A stretch of 64,000 bases of DNA from Verticillium longisporum. Its lineage: Eukaryota > Ascomycota > Sordariomycetes > Glomerellales > Plectosphaerellaceae. Positions 1 through 12,642 of this stretch are shown here, in pieces. Positions within the stretch are counted from its first letter, which is position 1. Each line of letters begins with the position of its first letter. The position numbers were made by a program, and so were the translations under genes. The notes beneath the pieces are model-generated. The model made no database searches, was not told where the DNA came from, and saw only the letters and a list, made by a program, of their open reading frames with translations. Where the stretch lies: assembly GCA_019188255.1 (NCBI GenBank), contig JAETXT010000006.1, positions 1,612,001-1,676,000 on the forward strand, written 5' to 3'.

Positions 1-3000
1 CTTAATCTATTAATATATATTATCCTATTAAAAGTTAAATAAGATTTATTAATAAATTACTTTATATCCTTAATACTCTAACTCTTTATATATTATTATA
101 ATTAAAGTAATCTATATATTAGAATTATCGATAATTCTCTATAAATAAGATTATACTTTATTAGGGTAAGTCTAAAGGAAACTATTTTTAAGGAAAACCT
201 TTATTATTATTCTCTTAATTACCTCTTATTACCTCTTAATATACTTACTAGGGAATACTCCTATTATTAGGAAGCTTATTAAATCCTTTAAAGCTTAATT
301 CTAAGTCTCTCTATTTAATAGGAGTAATTTAAGAGGGCCTAAGGTTATTATAAAGATATTAATATTAATAAAGTCGTTAATATCCCCTTCTATAGCTTCG
401 TTATCCTAATTAGAGGGTCTTAATAGCTTTCTAAAGAGTCTATCTATTATAGAGTTCTTTATCCCCGAAATATACTTAACTTTAAAATTAAATATATAGA
501 TCTAAATAATCTATTAGATAATTATTAATCCTAGGAGGTCTATTATAGCTCTATTAAGCTATATTATAAATATTTAAATATCTATTTCTAAAATAAAGTA
601 GATACTATAAAGGTAATTCCTTAAATATTTTAGAGCTTTTAGGACTATTTTAAATTCTAGCTTCCTAGAATTATATTTCTATTTAGCTATATCCTAGTAG
701 CTACTCTCGTACCTCGAGATTGCTCGCTTCCTATTAATCTATTACTCTAAAATAGCTCCTTAGCCTTTAAAGCTTATATCTATATAGAGGTAGATAATAC
801 CCCCTTCTATATTATAGTTAATCGAGATTAAGATTAGAGAGCTTATAAGTTTAGCTTTAATAATATCTATAGCTTCTTATTACGAGTTTATCTAGAAGAA
901 TAGAACGTTCTTCTTTAATAGATCTATAAAAGGGCTATATTTAATATTAAAGTAATTAATCTAAATTTAATAGAAAGTAGCTAGCCCTAGGAAGGATCTT
1001 AATAAAGAGATATTATTATATTTCGTTTACTCTTAGAGCTTAATAATCTTAATTAAATTAGGGGAATAACCTATAATATTATAAATATAATTAATAATAA
1101 TAGTTAATTCCTAAGCCTATTAGCTTTTTACTCTTAAAATAATATATCCTAAAAGCTTAATATTAATAAAGACTTTATTAATATTTTAAAGGTATTTAGT
1201 AATAAATTAATATACCCTTAAGATTAAATCCTTACTTTTATAATTAATAGTTAATCCTTTAATAGTAATATTATCTATAAAGGTATAGTAATAATAAGGG
1301 ATAAAATTATAGAGGATTCTTATAATTATATATATAAACTAAACTATTAAGTTAATAGCTCCCTAGGGGAGAGTATATATCCTAAATAGGCTAATAGAAA
1401 TTATAAATATTATTATATCCTTATTTATCTTATTAAATAGTATTTAATTATATCTATTAAAGAAGTTAAAGAGGGAGATAAGTTTATATATTATAAAGTC
1501 CTCCGAGAAATCGTCCCTACTTAGAGGTATAAAGGTATCCTTTATAATAACCCTATTAATCTATATAGCTAAGTTAATAAGCTTTATCGTCCTATCTTTC
1601 TTTTAAATTAAGAATTAAGGGTTCTTATAAGAAGTATAGCTTTCCTCGATAATCCCTTTCTTAAGGCATTCCTTTAATATTTCGATAATTAACTTCTAAA
1701 AGGCCTTCGGAATTAGGATACTCTTTACTTACTAGGCCTTATAAAGGATCGTCTTAATTTTCTATAAAGGAGTAATATCGTAATTAAAACTCTTATACTT
1801 AATAAAATCCTAAGCTAATATAGCTTCTCTATTTAGGAGGATTTATTCTAATATATCCTATTCCTTTAATCAGAAATACTTATAAGAGTCTATAATATCC
1901 TATAATCTCTAAATCGTAAGCCTTAATTATAGCTTAATATCTTAGAACTTTAATATAATTAAGCCTTTAAAAGGGCCTTTATCGATTATATATTACTCTA
2001 ATAGGATAATAGCTAGCTTCTTAACCTTCTAGGAAGGGTTACTCTTAAATATATTATTATTAGATAGCTTATTATCGATTAGGTTTACTTTATCGGCCTT
2101 TCTTTTATATATAATATAGATTTTCCTAATATTCCTTAAAGGCTCTATAATTAAAGAAGCTTTCTAAATTTATTATTCTCTAGCTTTAAGAGTATAAAAT
2201 ATATTAGCTTAATTAATATCCTATTATACCCTCTATTTAGTTAAAGTAATATATATTAAATTAAAGAATACCTTTCTTAATAGTTCCTTAAATATATCGT
2301 AATAAGTATAGCCTATTCCCCGATTACTAATCTAGGTAATAGCTCTCTTAATTAAGGGAATAATAAAGGTAATTTCTAAAGAAAGGGCTTTATTAATAAT
2401 ATAGATTATTTAGGCCTCTAAAAGCGTCCTTAGAATAGAATCCCTTTTATCTATATTAGCGGGTTTATAGAAGGGTATTTAATTAAGCGAACTATCTAAT
2501 TCCTAGCTATTTAGATATAATTCTTAAATATCTCTTTAATATCTCCCTTTAATAATAGCTAGAATATTATTATCGTTTAGGCCCCTTTAATCGTTATTCT
2601 TATTTTTATTATTATTCTAATTAGCTTATAATATCTATATCCTCTTAAGCGAGAAGTCTAAATAGACGTCCTTTAAGGTTTCCTTCCTAAAGGGTCCTAT
2701 ATAGCCGATTAGGACTATAATCCTTAAGCCTCTAAATACGAAATCGGTATATACTTAGTCCTTAATATAATTAAATATTATTTATATCTAGATAAAGAAT
2801 AGCCCTCTTAATAGTATATTAAATATATAATCCTTAGCTATTATAATTTAGAGGATAATAGGCTATTAATACTTATCGACTTATAGGTTTTCGAATATAT
2901 AGCCGATTACCCCTCTTAGTTCCCCTAATATAGCTAATTATATTTTAATAATTAATTTATAAACTTTATAAGAGAGGTTAAAGATATTTATAATATTTTT

Positions 3001-5750
3001 AGAAACGATATTAAATTATACCCCTAAATCGATTATTATAAAGATATATATCTTAGGTACTTTAAATAAATCTATCCTAATTAGGCTAATAGGTAGGGTC
3101 TATTATTATATAATAATAGTTAAAAATATATTAAGGTCCCCGAGTTCCTAAACTATAAGCTCCTTCTTTTATATTATAAGGGGTCTAAGGCTAAAAGTAA
3201 TATTTATATTAGCTCAATTAAGCTTTATAGAAAATCTTATTATAAAGTTAACCCTTTTTCTCTTCGAGGATTATATATTATTATAGAATAAGCGGGGGAC
3301 TTTAAAGTATATTATTAGGAGCTATTTATATTCTAAGTCTATCTCTAAGATATACTCCTATTTAATCTTCTAAAGCTTAGAATTTATAATAATAAAGTAA
3401 TTATAAAGGACTTTATATTCTTATTATTAGAACTATTTAATAAGCTTTTCTTAAATAGCTATTACTAACCTTTATACTCTTTTAGTATTACTTAGCAAAG
3501 GGCCTTTATAGCTATTAATTATACTTATTACCCTAATCTCCTTATATACTAGCTCTAGGGTTAGAAGAGGGTCGGTTTTTTAAAAGTAGGCCTCTTTATC
3601 GTATCTAATCGATATAGGGAAAACTCTCCTTTAGGTTTTATTAGTTATATCTTTATATATCCTATTCTTAAAATTAAGAAATCCTCTAGAATACTAGCCT
3701 ATAAGGTTAACCTAGCTATAGGTTAAGCTTCTAGCCTAGGGGTTCTATAATATATTCTTTATCTTTTAATAGATATTAAAGAATAGGAACGGGGTAATTA
3801 GGTTAAAGGTCTATCCCTTAAGCTCTATTTAAGCCTAGGAGGCTAAAGGCTAGCCTATTATAATTATTTATTGAAAGATACTATATCGATTAGGGAAACC
3901 TTAATTCCAGCCCTCGATTATAGGCTATAGTAGTACTAATTCCTAATCATCTCCCCTATTAATATAATACTATAGTATTATAAACTTAATTAGCTAAGCC
4001 TCGAAGTTAGCTCTTTATAGTATATAGTCCTTCGAGTAATAGAGATCTCTATAATAAATATAAGACCTTTATATTAAGGGAGGGGGGTATAAATCTCTAT
4101 ATTAGTATTAGTTCGTAAATCTATTATCCTCTTCTAAATAGAGGTATTATTATTACTATTAGCCTAATTAGGAGGCTTATAGCTATTAATAGCTATTATA
4201 CTATTATTATATCTATTAATATCTATTTTATTAATACCCGCTCTATTAATACGAGCCCTATCCTTACGACCCTAAACCTATAATATAAGCTACTCTATTA
4301 AACTAATTAAGGGCTCTTAAGAGAACTATAATTAAAGGGTCTAGCTTAATTACTAAGTTTATAATCTAGAATATTAATAAATAAATAATTAGCCTATTTC
4401 CTCTATTAACCTTTATAGCTATTAAATTCTCCTTTAAAGTAATCCTTAGGAGTTCTTAAATAGCCATTAAGGTCCTTAATCGAGACTCCTATATTCTTAT
4501 TTTATATTCTATAATTAAGGCTTAGAATTAGATTATTAAATTATTAAGCTTAGAATCCTTTATTTATATTCTCTATATAAAGGTTATTAATAAAGGTTTT
4601 ATAAGCTTCTTAATATTATAATTATCCTAATTAAAATAATCTAATATCGTTTTAAATTTCTAAATATCTCTTTTCTCCTTTTCTAGGTATTTAATTATAT
4701 CTTAAAACTTATTAAATATTAATCGATTAAGGAGGTTTCTAACCTCGATATTATAACTATTAGCGATTTTCGTAAATATTTTAGCCTTAATTATCCTATA
4801 ATTAATATTAATTAACTTATTATTAGATAGGGGGTTAAGCTTCTATTTCTTTATTATAATTATAAATTTTAATATTAATTAATAAACTTTATTAAAGTCT
4901 TTTAAGTCCTTAAATAACTATTTATAATTATATAATACTCTAATCTAAATAATAAAGTTTTTACTATTATTAGAAAACTAATCTCGCTTCTTCTTAATAT
5001 ATTATATAGTCTTAGCGAACGTTATTCCCTTAGCTTATACTATCTTTATAAATAGCTTAATAAGATATTTATCGTCTTTATTAATATAAATAATAATATT
5101 TATAACCTTCTCTTCCTCTTTAAAGCTAGCTAGGCGATAAATATCCTTATAATTAATTAGGAACTCCTAGAGGTTATCCCCTATAAACTTAAGGACGCGA
5201 TTCGACTTTAGTATTAATATTATTATTAATCCCTTATTATCTATTACCTTCTTAAGGATATTTTCGAGGATTAATATAAACTAATTAAAGGAAAGGCCTT
5301 AAATCGGGATATATTATACCTCTAAGGTAAATAGGTAGTTAATTATATTCTCGTAAAGTACTATTCTAGGTTAAGGAGGTTAGATATTCTTATAAATTAT
5401 TAGGAAAATAAATCTTAGAGGCTAGCCGCTATTAAGAAAGAGTCCGACTTTATTATTATTATTATTATTAAGGTAGAGAGGGTTAGAAATAGGCGAGGAC
5501 CTACTATCTTTACGAGAATGCTCCCTATAAATAGTAAAAGCCCCTTTTTATAGGTAAATTTAAGTATTAGCTATAATAAGTATAGGTTTATTCCCCTAAT
5601 TAGTTATTATAAGGGTTCTAAGGGTAAGTTATTTACTTTTATTTTCTTTAATTATCGATTAAAGTCTATTATTTATTATTATTTCTTATTATTTTTAGTT
5701 TTATATATATTAATTTTTATTAAGGAAGAAAGGGGGTTATAGGGGAGGGA
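1..5750 (-). mobile_element. RIP-degraded Ty3/Gypsy retrotransposon relic, minus strand, truncated at window edge
   Basis: The stretch is extremely AT-rich with almost no CA or TG dinucleotides, the product of RIP. Translated on the minus strand, and allowing for TAA/TAG stops made by C-to-T change, a Gypsy pol can be followed leftwards. Reverse transcriptase lies at about 1,200-1,750, with a degraded active site near 1,285 where FIDN stands in the place of the usual F-V-D-D. RNase H follows at about 450-800. A gag-like part would lie at 3.9-5.6 kb but has no clear motif. Integrase and the 3' LTR should lie left of the window, and I could not define a 5' LTR on the right, so the right limit is approximate. 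No intact frame remains; the element is dead. Confidence 0.75.
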
Positions 5751-6682
5751 GGTCGAGGCTATTTTTAAGGAATCGAGTCGCTTTATATAAGCTTCGCTAT
5801 AGCCTCCCCTATCTTAGTATTATATAATCTATTATAAGGTCCTAATACTATAATTAGGGGAATATAATTATTATAGGTTAATTATATTATATATATAGCT
5901 AATCGGCTATATATATTATTTATATATAAAGCTTATCTATTATTTATATTATTTATATATAAAGCTTATCTATTATTTATATTATTTATATTATATATAT
6001 AGCTAATTAGTTATATATATTATTTATAAATCTTATATATTTATAAAGTTATAGTATTATTTTAGTAATTAGCTATTATTAGGTTAAGCGAGATAAGATA
6101 ACTTCCTTTCTTCCCCTAATTAGTAGAATCTAAAGCTAAAGCCTACTATATTATTAAATTCTTACTTAGTTAATAATAAATAGAAGTTTTATAGGCTCCC
6201 TTATACTCCTCTAGATTAATAACCTCGTCTATTACTTTAATCGGTCTATTATTATTATTTAATTATCTTTATTAGTTTATCTATTTTATTCTATAATCCT
6301 TTTTACTTCTTTTATAATAGTATTCGTCTAACGGTCTAGCTATTATTCTCTATTTAAGTCTTTTTAATAAGTCCTTTATATTAAGACTAAATCTAACCTC
6401 GTTTAAGGGGTCTAATTAGGCTAATAGACTATATTAATAGTATATAAGAGAGATAATCCACCTCGGAGCACTAATTGAAATAGGGCTAGTAATAACCTTA
6501 ATTAATTAGGGCAACGAAGTAGTTATTTAAGAAAAAGATAAGTCCTTGAATATATAGTATTAGATTAATGATATATATCCCTTAGGGGTCCTTATAATGA
6601 GTCTAGCTAATGTCTATTTCCCTAATTAGCTACCCCTTATTACCTTATTGCTAAGCTATACCTTTCTGCCCTGCCCGGTTTC
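5751..6682. other. RIP-mutated AT-rich DNA, unassigned
   Basis: No coding frame or recognisable element boundary. It may hold the 5' LTR and leader of the Gypsy relic to its left. Part of it (about 6,450-6,680) is less mutated, with some surviving CA/TG dinucleotides, which could mark another LTR edge or a single-copy remnant. Confidence 0.5.
5921..5986. repeat. 33-bp tandem repeat, two units
   Basis: Two consecutive identical 33-bp units start at 5,921 and 5,954, each beginning TATATATAAAGCTTATC. They lie in RIP-mutated DNA and have no evident function. Confidence 0.8.
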
Positions 6683-7060
6683 ATTATAAGTATATTAGAG
6701 TAGCTATTAACTTAAATAATACAGCCCGATATTAATCCCTAAGGTAATCCTATCTATAAAGAAAAGATAGCTAGTATTAAACTAATATTAGGGAATTACC
6801 TAGGATAGTAATTACGATAGAGGATTTACCGATATAATAATTACTAGGGCTAGGATTTATAGCTCCTAGGAGTACGTAATTTATAGCTTATGTAATTAGT
6901 AAATTAGATAGGTATATCTAATTTATATAGATAGTAGTAATTTAGAGAGATATTAATAATTATTATAAGTCTTATATTACTAACCCTATTTATTAAGAGC
7001 TGTTAGGTATAGCTAAAGTAATAAATCGGGGTTTATATAAGTAGTAAAGCCTTCTTAATA
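6683..7060 (+). mobile_element. Truncated 3' end of the Copia family seen at 43.7-58.6 kb, with 3' LTR
   Basis: Bases 6,683-6,774 match the sequence just upstream of the 3' LTR of the outer Copia element (about 58,230-58,324), including the purine-rich stretch. Bases 6,775-7,060 match its LTR from the TATTAAAC start to the TTAATA end, about 286 bp against 289 bp in the other copies. Everything upstream is missing, so this is a truncated copy, not a solo LTR. It is RIP-mutated like the rest of the region. Confidence 0.8.
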
Positions 7061-9243
7061 TTATATATTATACTCTTTAAGAAGTAGATTAGCTATATCT
7101 CTAACGTTACTTAACTAGGGAGGATAATATTACGAATCTAGGTTAAGAATATATTTAATAATCGTATTCTCTTCAAGCTTAATTAAATTTATATTATTTA
7201 AGGGGCTTTTATATTAAAAAATAGTACTTCGTTTATAATAGTATAGAATAGTTTAGGGGACGTCGAAGATTATTATAGTACGCTTAGCGCTAAGATTTTT
7301 ATCGTTTTCTATAGCTTAGATAATAAAATTTAATTAACTTTCTTTAAAAGGGGTTTCTATATTTAATTATCGAGGAATATATATATAAGTAATTAATATA
7401 GATAAAATTATATTAGAGTAGCTACTCGCTTAGGGTAGCTACTTACTTATAGAGTATATTACTTCTAAGTAATTATTAAATAGATCTTTAGAATATTTAA
7501 ATATATATTCATAATATTAAGGAGGGGGCCCTAAGAATACTTATTCGAAATGTAAATTAATATTATATATAATCTAATAGATCTCTAGAACTTCCTATGA
7601 ATAGAATAAGATAAAATTAACGATTCTAATAATAGAAATAGCCTTAGAGGTATTAATATAAATATAGAAGAAATATTATAAAGAGCGAAAAAGAGAGTAG
7701 ATATCTAAATTAATAATAAGAATAGATTAGAACTTAACTACTAGATAGCTATTATATTAAAACGTTAAAAATTTAGGTCTTTAATTAATTAAAAAATAGA
7801 ATTCTAATAATACTATTCTAAAAATAGCTGATATAGGGAATTTATTAACCTAGAATTAAGATCTAAATATTAAACTACCTCCTATATTAAATTAATTACT
7901 TTATCTATACTAATTTATTTACCTATTATATTATTTATTATATTTAATCTCTTTAAGAATATAGGAGATAGGGTCTTATAACCCTTCTAATAGCTAAAAT
8001 AAAAGCTAAACTATATTAATATCTATATTATAAGAAAGAAAAGAAATAGAGCGATTTAATTATATAGTTCTTATATAACTCTATAGAACTATTAAATAAT
8101 AATAATTATTTAACTTCTCTTATCTCTTATTAACTTAGTTTATAAGCTAGAGTAGAACTAACTCTACTTCCCTATAGATCTAGAGGTAATCTATATACTT
8201 TATCTACGCTTAGCCCCTAAGGGTTAGTCTATTAGATATAGAGTAATTCCCCTATTCTACTTTTTAGGGTTTTTATAAGAATAATATATCTTTATTTTTA
8301 AATAAAATCATTACTTCCTATTATAGAATAATTCCTATTTAATTTTAATACCCTTAATTATTATAAATAGATACTCTTCTAGATAGGCTTTACTTCCTTT
8401 AAGGTTAATCCGAGTATTTATATTAACTTAATCGGAAAACGCCTACCTCTATTCCTATTAATAAATATACTATATAATAGCTAAAAATCAGGGCTATTAA
8501 GATCTTTAATCTATTCCTCCCTCTAATGCTTCCTTCTTAAGATATAATGACTTCTATCTCTCCCTTCCTTTTATACTCCTTTATTAATTTATCTCTCTAT
8601 AATCCCTTTATCTATTAAGATAATATTACCTTCGGTCGTTGCCTAGAACCTAGATTAATAATAGCTTTAATAATAATCTATTTATAGTTTATTATAAAGA
8701 GCCTTCCCTTAATTATTAAATATAATATATATTTAAGGAAAAATTTAATAACTTCTAAATAACTTATTAAATAAGCTAATAGATTACTATTTTAACTATA
8801 TTTTAACTCCTCTAATATATAAAATAGAGGTTTAGAGTCTTTAAATAGAATATTATCTCTATTATTAATAAATAGATCGATTTCATTATTAAGGTCGATA
8901 ATAACTTATCTAAGAGTAAATATAAATCCCTCTATACTAAGTCTTATAATTAGAATTAGTATTTCTATAATAAAGATATATAAGTTTATATAATAGAAAT
9001 ATAGAATTAATTAAGTTTATTATATATTAGAATTAATAGAGAAAGGGCAATACTTAATATAGAATAGAAAAGTCTTATTCTAAATATTAACAATTAAGTA
9101 AGAGAGATAGGGGCTTAGAGGTACTTCTATAATAGCCTACTAGTACCGTTTCAGCTAGGTACCTTTTTTCTAAAAGCTTTTCAATTTAAAAGCTAAGACG
9201 ATTATAGCCTAAGCTAACTATAGAGCCCTTTAGCGGGCCATTT
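7061..9243. other. RIP-mutated AT-rich DNA, unassigned
   Basis: Almost devoid of CA/TG, with stops in all frames. I could not assign it to a transposon family. The transition to normal composition is at about 9,100-9,250, shortly before the gene-rich block. Confidence 0.6.
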
Positions 9244-9675
9244 TTGTCGAGGGCTTGCGAGCATCAACTATCTATCTGGAATATAGTGGTTTTTCGTAAT
9301 TTCATAGTTGTTTTTCGTGATTTTATAGTCTTAAAAAACATTAAGTGCCACACGGTCAAAGTAGGACGATATTTCTGGCAAATTCTTGATGGTCTATCCA
9401 ATGCTCAAGCTGCGCCAGGTGACCGATCGCTCCACCAAGCACCAGACCTGCTGATGGTTCCATGCGAAGGTCGAGAACGATGAAAGAATGTAGGAAGAAA
9501 ATAAAGACTGTTTAAGAATTGAAAGTGAGAAAAAGGCCGTGATACATTGCACGACCCGAGCTTTATACCTTCCTCTGCCCTCTGTCGGCGCCATCTCCTA
9601 CTTCCCCAGAAACAACCCACCTACAGCTGCATCACCACCAAGCAACCCCGATCATGCTCACGACTCCCTGCCCAG
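9244..9675. other. Upstream region of the 9,676 gene
   Basis: Normal-composition DNA between the AT-rich block and the first gene. Short open frames here have no recognisable coding character. It probably holds the promoter and 5' leader of the next gene, whose frame stays open upstream to a Met at 9,547. Confidence 0.4.
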
Positions 9676-10386
9676 ATGCAAAGCCACGCCCACACCATGA
9701 TCACCCCCGTCGTCCAGTCGCCAGCGTCCCCCGCCGAGCTCCTCCACTACATCGTCTCCTACGAGACCTACCCCACGACCCTCCTCATCTGCTCCTCCCG
9801 AGCCGACTTCCTCGCCGGCCTCCAGCAAGACGTCCACGCGCAGCGGACAGCGCCCGCCGTCGACACGGCGACGCCACGCCTCCTTCGACCCACGTCCGCG
9901 TCGCCGCTGCTCCAAGCACCCCTCTACCAAGTCGCCGTCGCCAGACACATCCGCATCGCCTTCCTCCCGACCGTCACCCACCTGCGCGCCTACCTCGCCG
10001 CCTTTTCGCCGCACGAGGCTGCCAAGGTCGCAGCCCCGCCGACGGCCGACGGCCCGTGGACTGCCCCCGAAAGGCCGCCCCTGCTGCTCGTCTACGGCCT
10101 GCTCGAGCTGCATCGCGAGACGAGCGAGTGGAGCGCCCAGGGCCTGGGCAGTACCGCGGCGGGCCTCATCCAGAGCGCACGCGCCGCCGCGTTCCGGGCT
10201 GTCGTCGTGGAGCCGCGGCGCGAGGGGGCCGACGATGGCTTCAAGACATTGCTCGACGAGCTGGCGCCTGTATTGAGCGGCGGGTCGCGGCGCGACGAGG
10301 GGGGCTGGACGGGGCGGACGGTGGACGTCAGGAGGATCCTCGGTCGGTGGTTTCGTTTTCAGACGGGCCAGTGGGACGTCAAGTGA
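9676..10386 (+). CDS. Conserved fungal hypothetical protein next to NUF2
   Basis: An intronless frame of 236 codons from the Met at 9,676. The frame is open to a Met at 9,547, but those extra 43 residues are compositionally odd (basic, Ser/Pro/Gln-rich), so I prefer the internal start; a Met at 9,697 is also possible. The protein alternates hydrophobic strand-like segments (TTLLICSS, IRIAFLPTVTHLRAYLAAF, PPLLLVYGLLEL) with helices and ends in a conserved-looking RRILGRWFRFQTGQWD. The strand-helix order recalls a RecA/Rad51-paralog-like fold, but I see no Walker A motif, so that is only a guess. Third-position GC is high, as expected of a real gene. It is convergent with NUF2, 189 bp downstream. 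Function unknown. Confidence 0.65.
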   Translation: MQSHAHTMITPVVQSPASPAELLHYIVSYETYPTTLLICSSRADFLAGLQQDVHAQRTAPAVDTATPRLLRPTSASPLLQAPLYQVAVARHIRIAFLPTVTHLRAYLAAFSPHEAAKVAAPPTADGPWTAPERPPLLLVYGLLELHRETSEWSAQGLGSTAAGLIQSARAAAFRAVVVEPRREGADDGFKTLLDELAPVLSGGSRRDEGGWTGRTVDVRRILGRWFRFQTGQWDVK

Positions 10387-10575
10387 GAGAGAGAGAGACA
10401 AAAAAGCGGAAATAAGGGGTGGATGCCCCGTGATGAATTAATGACAGATGTAGAAACACGCAAAATAGAACTCGTAGCCCCCCAAACGCCGCCCGTGGTA
10501 TCTCGCCGTTCGTATCCTTCGTAACCCTCCCGACCTCTGACCCTGCCCCCTGTCCCCAATAATTTGGAGATCCCT

Positions 10576-11961
10576 CTATATCGACTGCTCCATCTCGGTC
10601 ATGTACAGCTTAATGTGCGCCTCCATCTTGAGGTACTCGTCATAGGCCGTGTGGACCTCGTTCTCAATGTTCTCCTTGAGGTCGAGCATCTTCTTCTCCG
10701 TCTGCTCGATGCGCACGCGGCGGCGCTCCACGTCCTTGCCCTTTTCGGTGCGCTCCTCGGTGAGGCGGCGGTGGACGGCGCGCAGCGCCTCCATGCGCTC
10801 CTTGGCCTCCTGGGCCTTGGCGGTGCTCTGCTCGCGCAGGCGGTCGGTGCGCTCGTGCCACTTGAGGTGCTGGCGCTGCAGCAGCGCCTCGGTGCGCTCG
10901 ACCTCGCGCACGTTGTTGCCGCGCTCCGACAGGGCGTCGCGCTGCCGGGCGTTCCGGAGGTTCTCGTCGTCCTCCTTGGCCAGCTCGGCGGCGCACTCGT
11001 CGAGCACCTTGACGCACGAGGCCACGTCGGTCGACACGACGGCGAACGAGTCGGCCGACGTCTGCAGCGCGCGCGACCGGCGGTCGAGCGCGTCCATGTG
11101 CGCCCTGTCGTGGGCCAGCGTGTTGCTGAGCTCCGTCAGCGTCGCCTGCAGCGCCGTCGGGCTCTGCGACGCGTACGGCCGCAGCTTGGCGCTCTCCTGC
11201 CGCGTCGCGAGCTTGGCGGCCGTGCGGTCCTCGAGCCGGGCGGCGAGCGCCGTCTTGCGCAGGCGCGCCTCCTCGAGCCGCGCCGCCACGCGCTCCTGGT
11301 TGCGCCGCAGGTCGAGCAGTGTCTTCTTGAGGTCCTCGTTGCGCAGCGTCTTCTCGCGCATCTGCGCCTCGCGCGCGCGCCGCGTGCGCTTCATCTCCTC
11401 GAGCCGCGCCTCCATGTCGTGGTTCTCGGCGTAGAGGCTCTCGATGCGTGCCTTGGTCGTCTCGGCCTTGTTGAAGTGCTCGTCAATGACCGTCGTCTGG
11501 CTCTCGCGGAAGCGCACAAAGTTGATGAGGTAGCTGAAGATCTTGACGAGGCGGTCGTAGCTCGGCTTGTAGAGGTCGTTGAAGCTAAAGTCGGCGACGC
11601 CGCACTCGAGGAGCAGCCGCCGCAGCGACACGTAGAAGCCCATGAGGTTGCGCGTGTCGGGCGGCACGACGTCGCTGTACTCGCCGCAAATGTCCTCGGC
11701 CGCGGCGCGCATCGCCGGCTCGACAGTCTCGCGCGTCGCGTTGAGCAGCAGCTCGGCGAACCATTCAAAGATCATCTGCACCTGCAGCGGGTTGGGCTTC
11801 TGGAGGTCGGCGACGGAGAAGGGGATGCCGATGTCCGTTATGCAGCCGACAATCTCCTTGTCAGGGAGGCGCATGAACGCGTCGGCTTCATCCTCCTTCT
11901 TGCGCGCGCGGTTCTGCGTCTGGTGGTTGGGGATGATGCTCATCCGGGGGTTGTAGGCCAT
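10576..11961 (-). CDS. nuf2: Kinetochore protein NUF2 (NDC80 complex)
   Basis: An intronless frame of 461 residues from the Met at 11,961 ([14 protein letters not shown]), within the family's usual 430-470. The frame stays open upstream to 12,201, but that part looks like 5' leader. Residues ~20-160 form the calponin-homology-like head: [27 protein letters not shown] and IFEWFAELL are typical of NUF2, and [19 protein letters not shown] closes the domain. From about residue 165 to the end the protein is Glu/Arg/Leu/Ala-rich coiled coil. NUF2 pairs with NDC80 in the outer kinetochore; the heads bind microtubules while the coiled coil leads to SPC24/SPC25. This is a housekeeping gene, outside the metabolite cluster. 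Confidence 0.95.
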   Translation of the reverse strand: MAYNPRMSIIPNHQTQNRARKKEDEADAFMRLPDKEIVGCITDIGIPFSVADLQKPNPLQVQMIFEWFAELLLNATRETVEPAMRAAAEDICGEYSDVVPPDTRNLMGFYVSLRRLLLECGVADFSFNDLYKPSYDRLVKIFSYLINFVRFRESQTTVIDEHFNKAETTKARIESLYAENHDMEARLEEMKRTRRAREAQMREKTLRNEDLKKTLLDLRRNQERVAARLEEARLRKTALAARLEDRTAAKLATRQESAKLRPYASQSPTALQATLTELSNTLAHDRAHMDALDRRSRALQTSADSFAVVSTDVASCVKVLDECAAELAKEDDENLRNARQRDALSERGNNVREVERTEALLQRQHLKWHERTDRLREQSTAKAQEAKERMEALRAVHRRLTEERTEKGKDVERRRVRIEQTEKKMLDLKENIENEVHTAYDEYLKMEAHIKLYMTEMEQSI

Positions 11962-12642
11962 GATGGGGGTCTTGATGGCGGTGATGATGTGTGATGCAAA
12001 TGTCGTCGAGGGGTCGTGGGAGAACGTCGAGATTGATGATGGCTGCAACTGATGTTTCGCGTGGGATGCGGGACACAATAAACAAATCGGGCGTTGCTGG
12101 GTCAACATTTGCTGACTCAGCCGCCGGGCCTCGTCCATCCGGAGCGGCCAGTGGGTCTCCATCGTCACGCTGTTCTTGTCATCATTGAGAGATCGGGACA
12201 TACTAATAAATGAATATCGAAGTCGATTGAATTATCTTCTTTCTTTTTTTTCCCCTGATTTTCTTTTCTGGTTTTTTTTTTTTTTAAAAAAAAAAAAAAA
12301 TCTTTCCTAAACAATTCAAGCATCAACGAATGTGACAGCAGTCGATCCTAGCCACCAGCAACCCGAATTCCCGCGTGAAAAGTTCTCAACGAAATCGCTG
12401 AAATAATCAAAAGACAATCTATCAAGTAGACTTTGCTTCCAAATCGAGCAGAGGGCAATTTCAGAGGAAAACTAGGGAAAAAAGAAACGCAATGGGAGGA
12501 GCCCTCAAGTTCTCCTTGGCTAGCCACCAATTGTCGCATCCACTTCGCCATGGCTTTCCGGATCATCTTCGAATACTTCCGAAAGCTCAGCGGATCCTGG
12601 ACGACAGCGGGGTGCCCTCCAGTACGCCCTCATTCAGGGCCG
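11962..12642. other. Intergenic region upstream of NUF2
   Basis: Contains the likely NUF2 promoter and 5' leader plus the 3' end of the next minus-strand gene, with the T/A block at 12,272-12,300. Open frames here (for example 12,348-12,566 minus and 12,433-12,834 plus) lack convincing coding character, although some bases just below 12,643 may be the true 3' end of the neighbouring gene in another frame. Confidence 0.4.
12272..12300. promoter_or_regulatory. Abutting poly(T)/poly(A) tract, perfect inverted repeat
   Basis: Fourteen T residues are followed directly by fifteen A residues, about 310 bp upstream of the NUF2 start codon. Poly(dA:dT) tracts are known nucleosome-disfavouring promoter elements in fungi; the back-to-back form could also extrude as a hairpin. 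Exact run lengths should be treated cautiously. Confidence 0.55.

Noticed and set aside
5921..5986. CRISPR-like or satellite array
   Set aside because: Only two 33-bp units with no spacers, in RIP-mutated DNA of a eukaryote. A simple tandem duplication.
9658..10401. Long frames on the other strand and phase over the 9,676 gene
   Set aside because: These are shadow frames of a GC-rich gene: low-complexity Arg/Pro/Gly sequences without structure. The 9,676 frame has the protein-like pattern.
10564..11994. 476-codon plus-strand frame opposite NUF2
   Set aside because: A Leu/Val/Ala/Arg-rich mirror of the NUF2 coiled-coil codons. NUF2 is recognisable on the minus strand.
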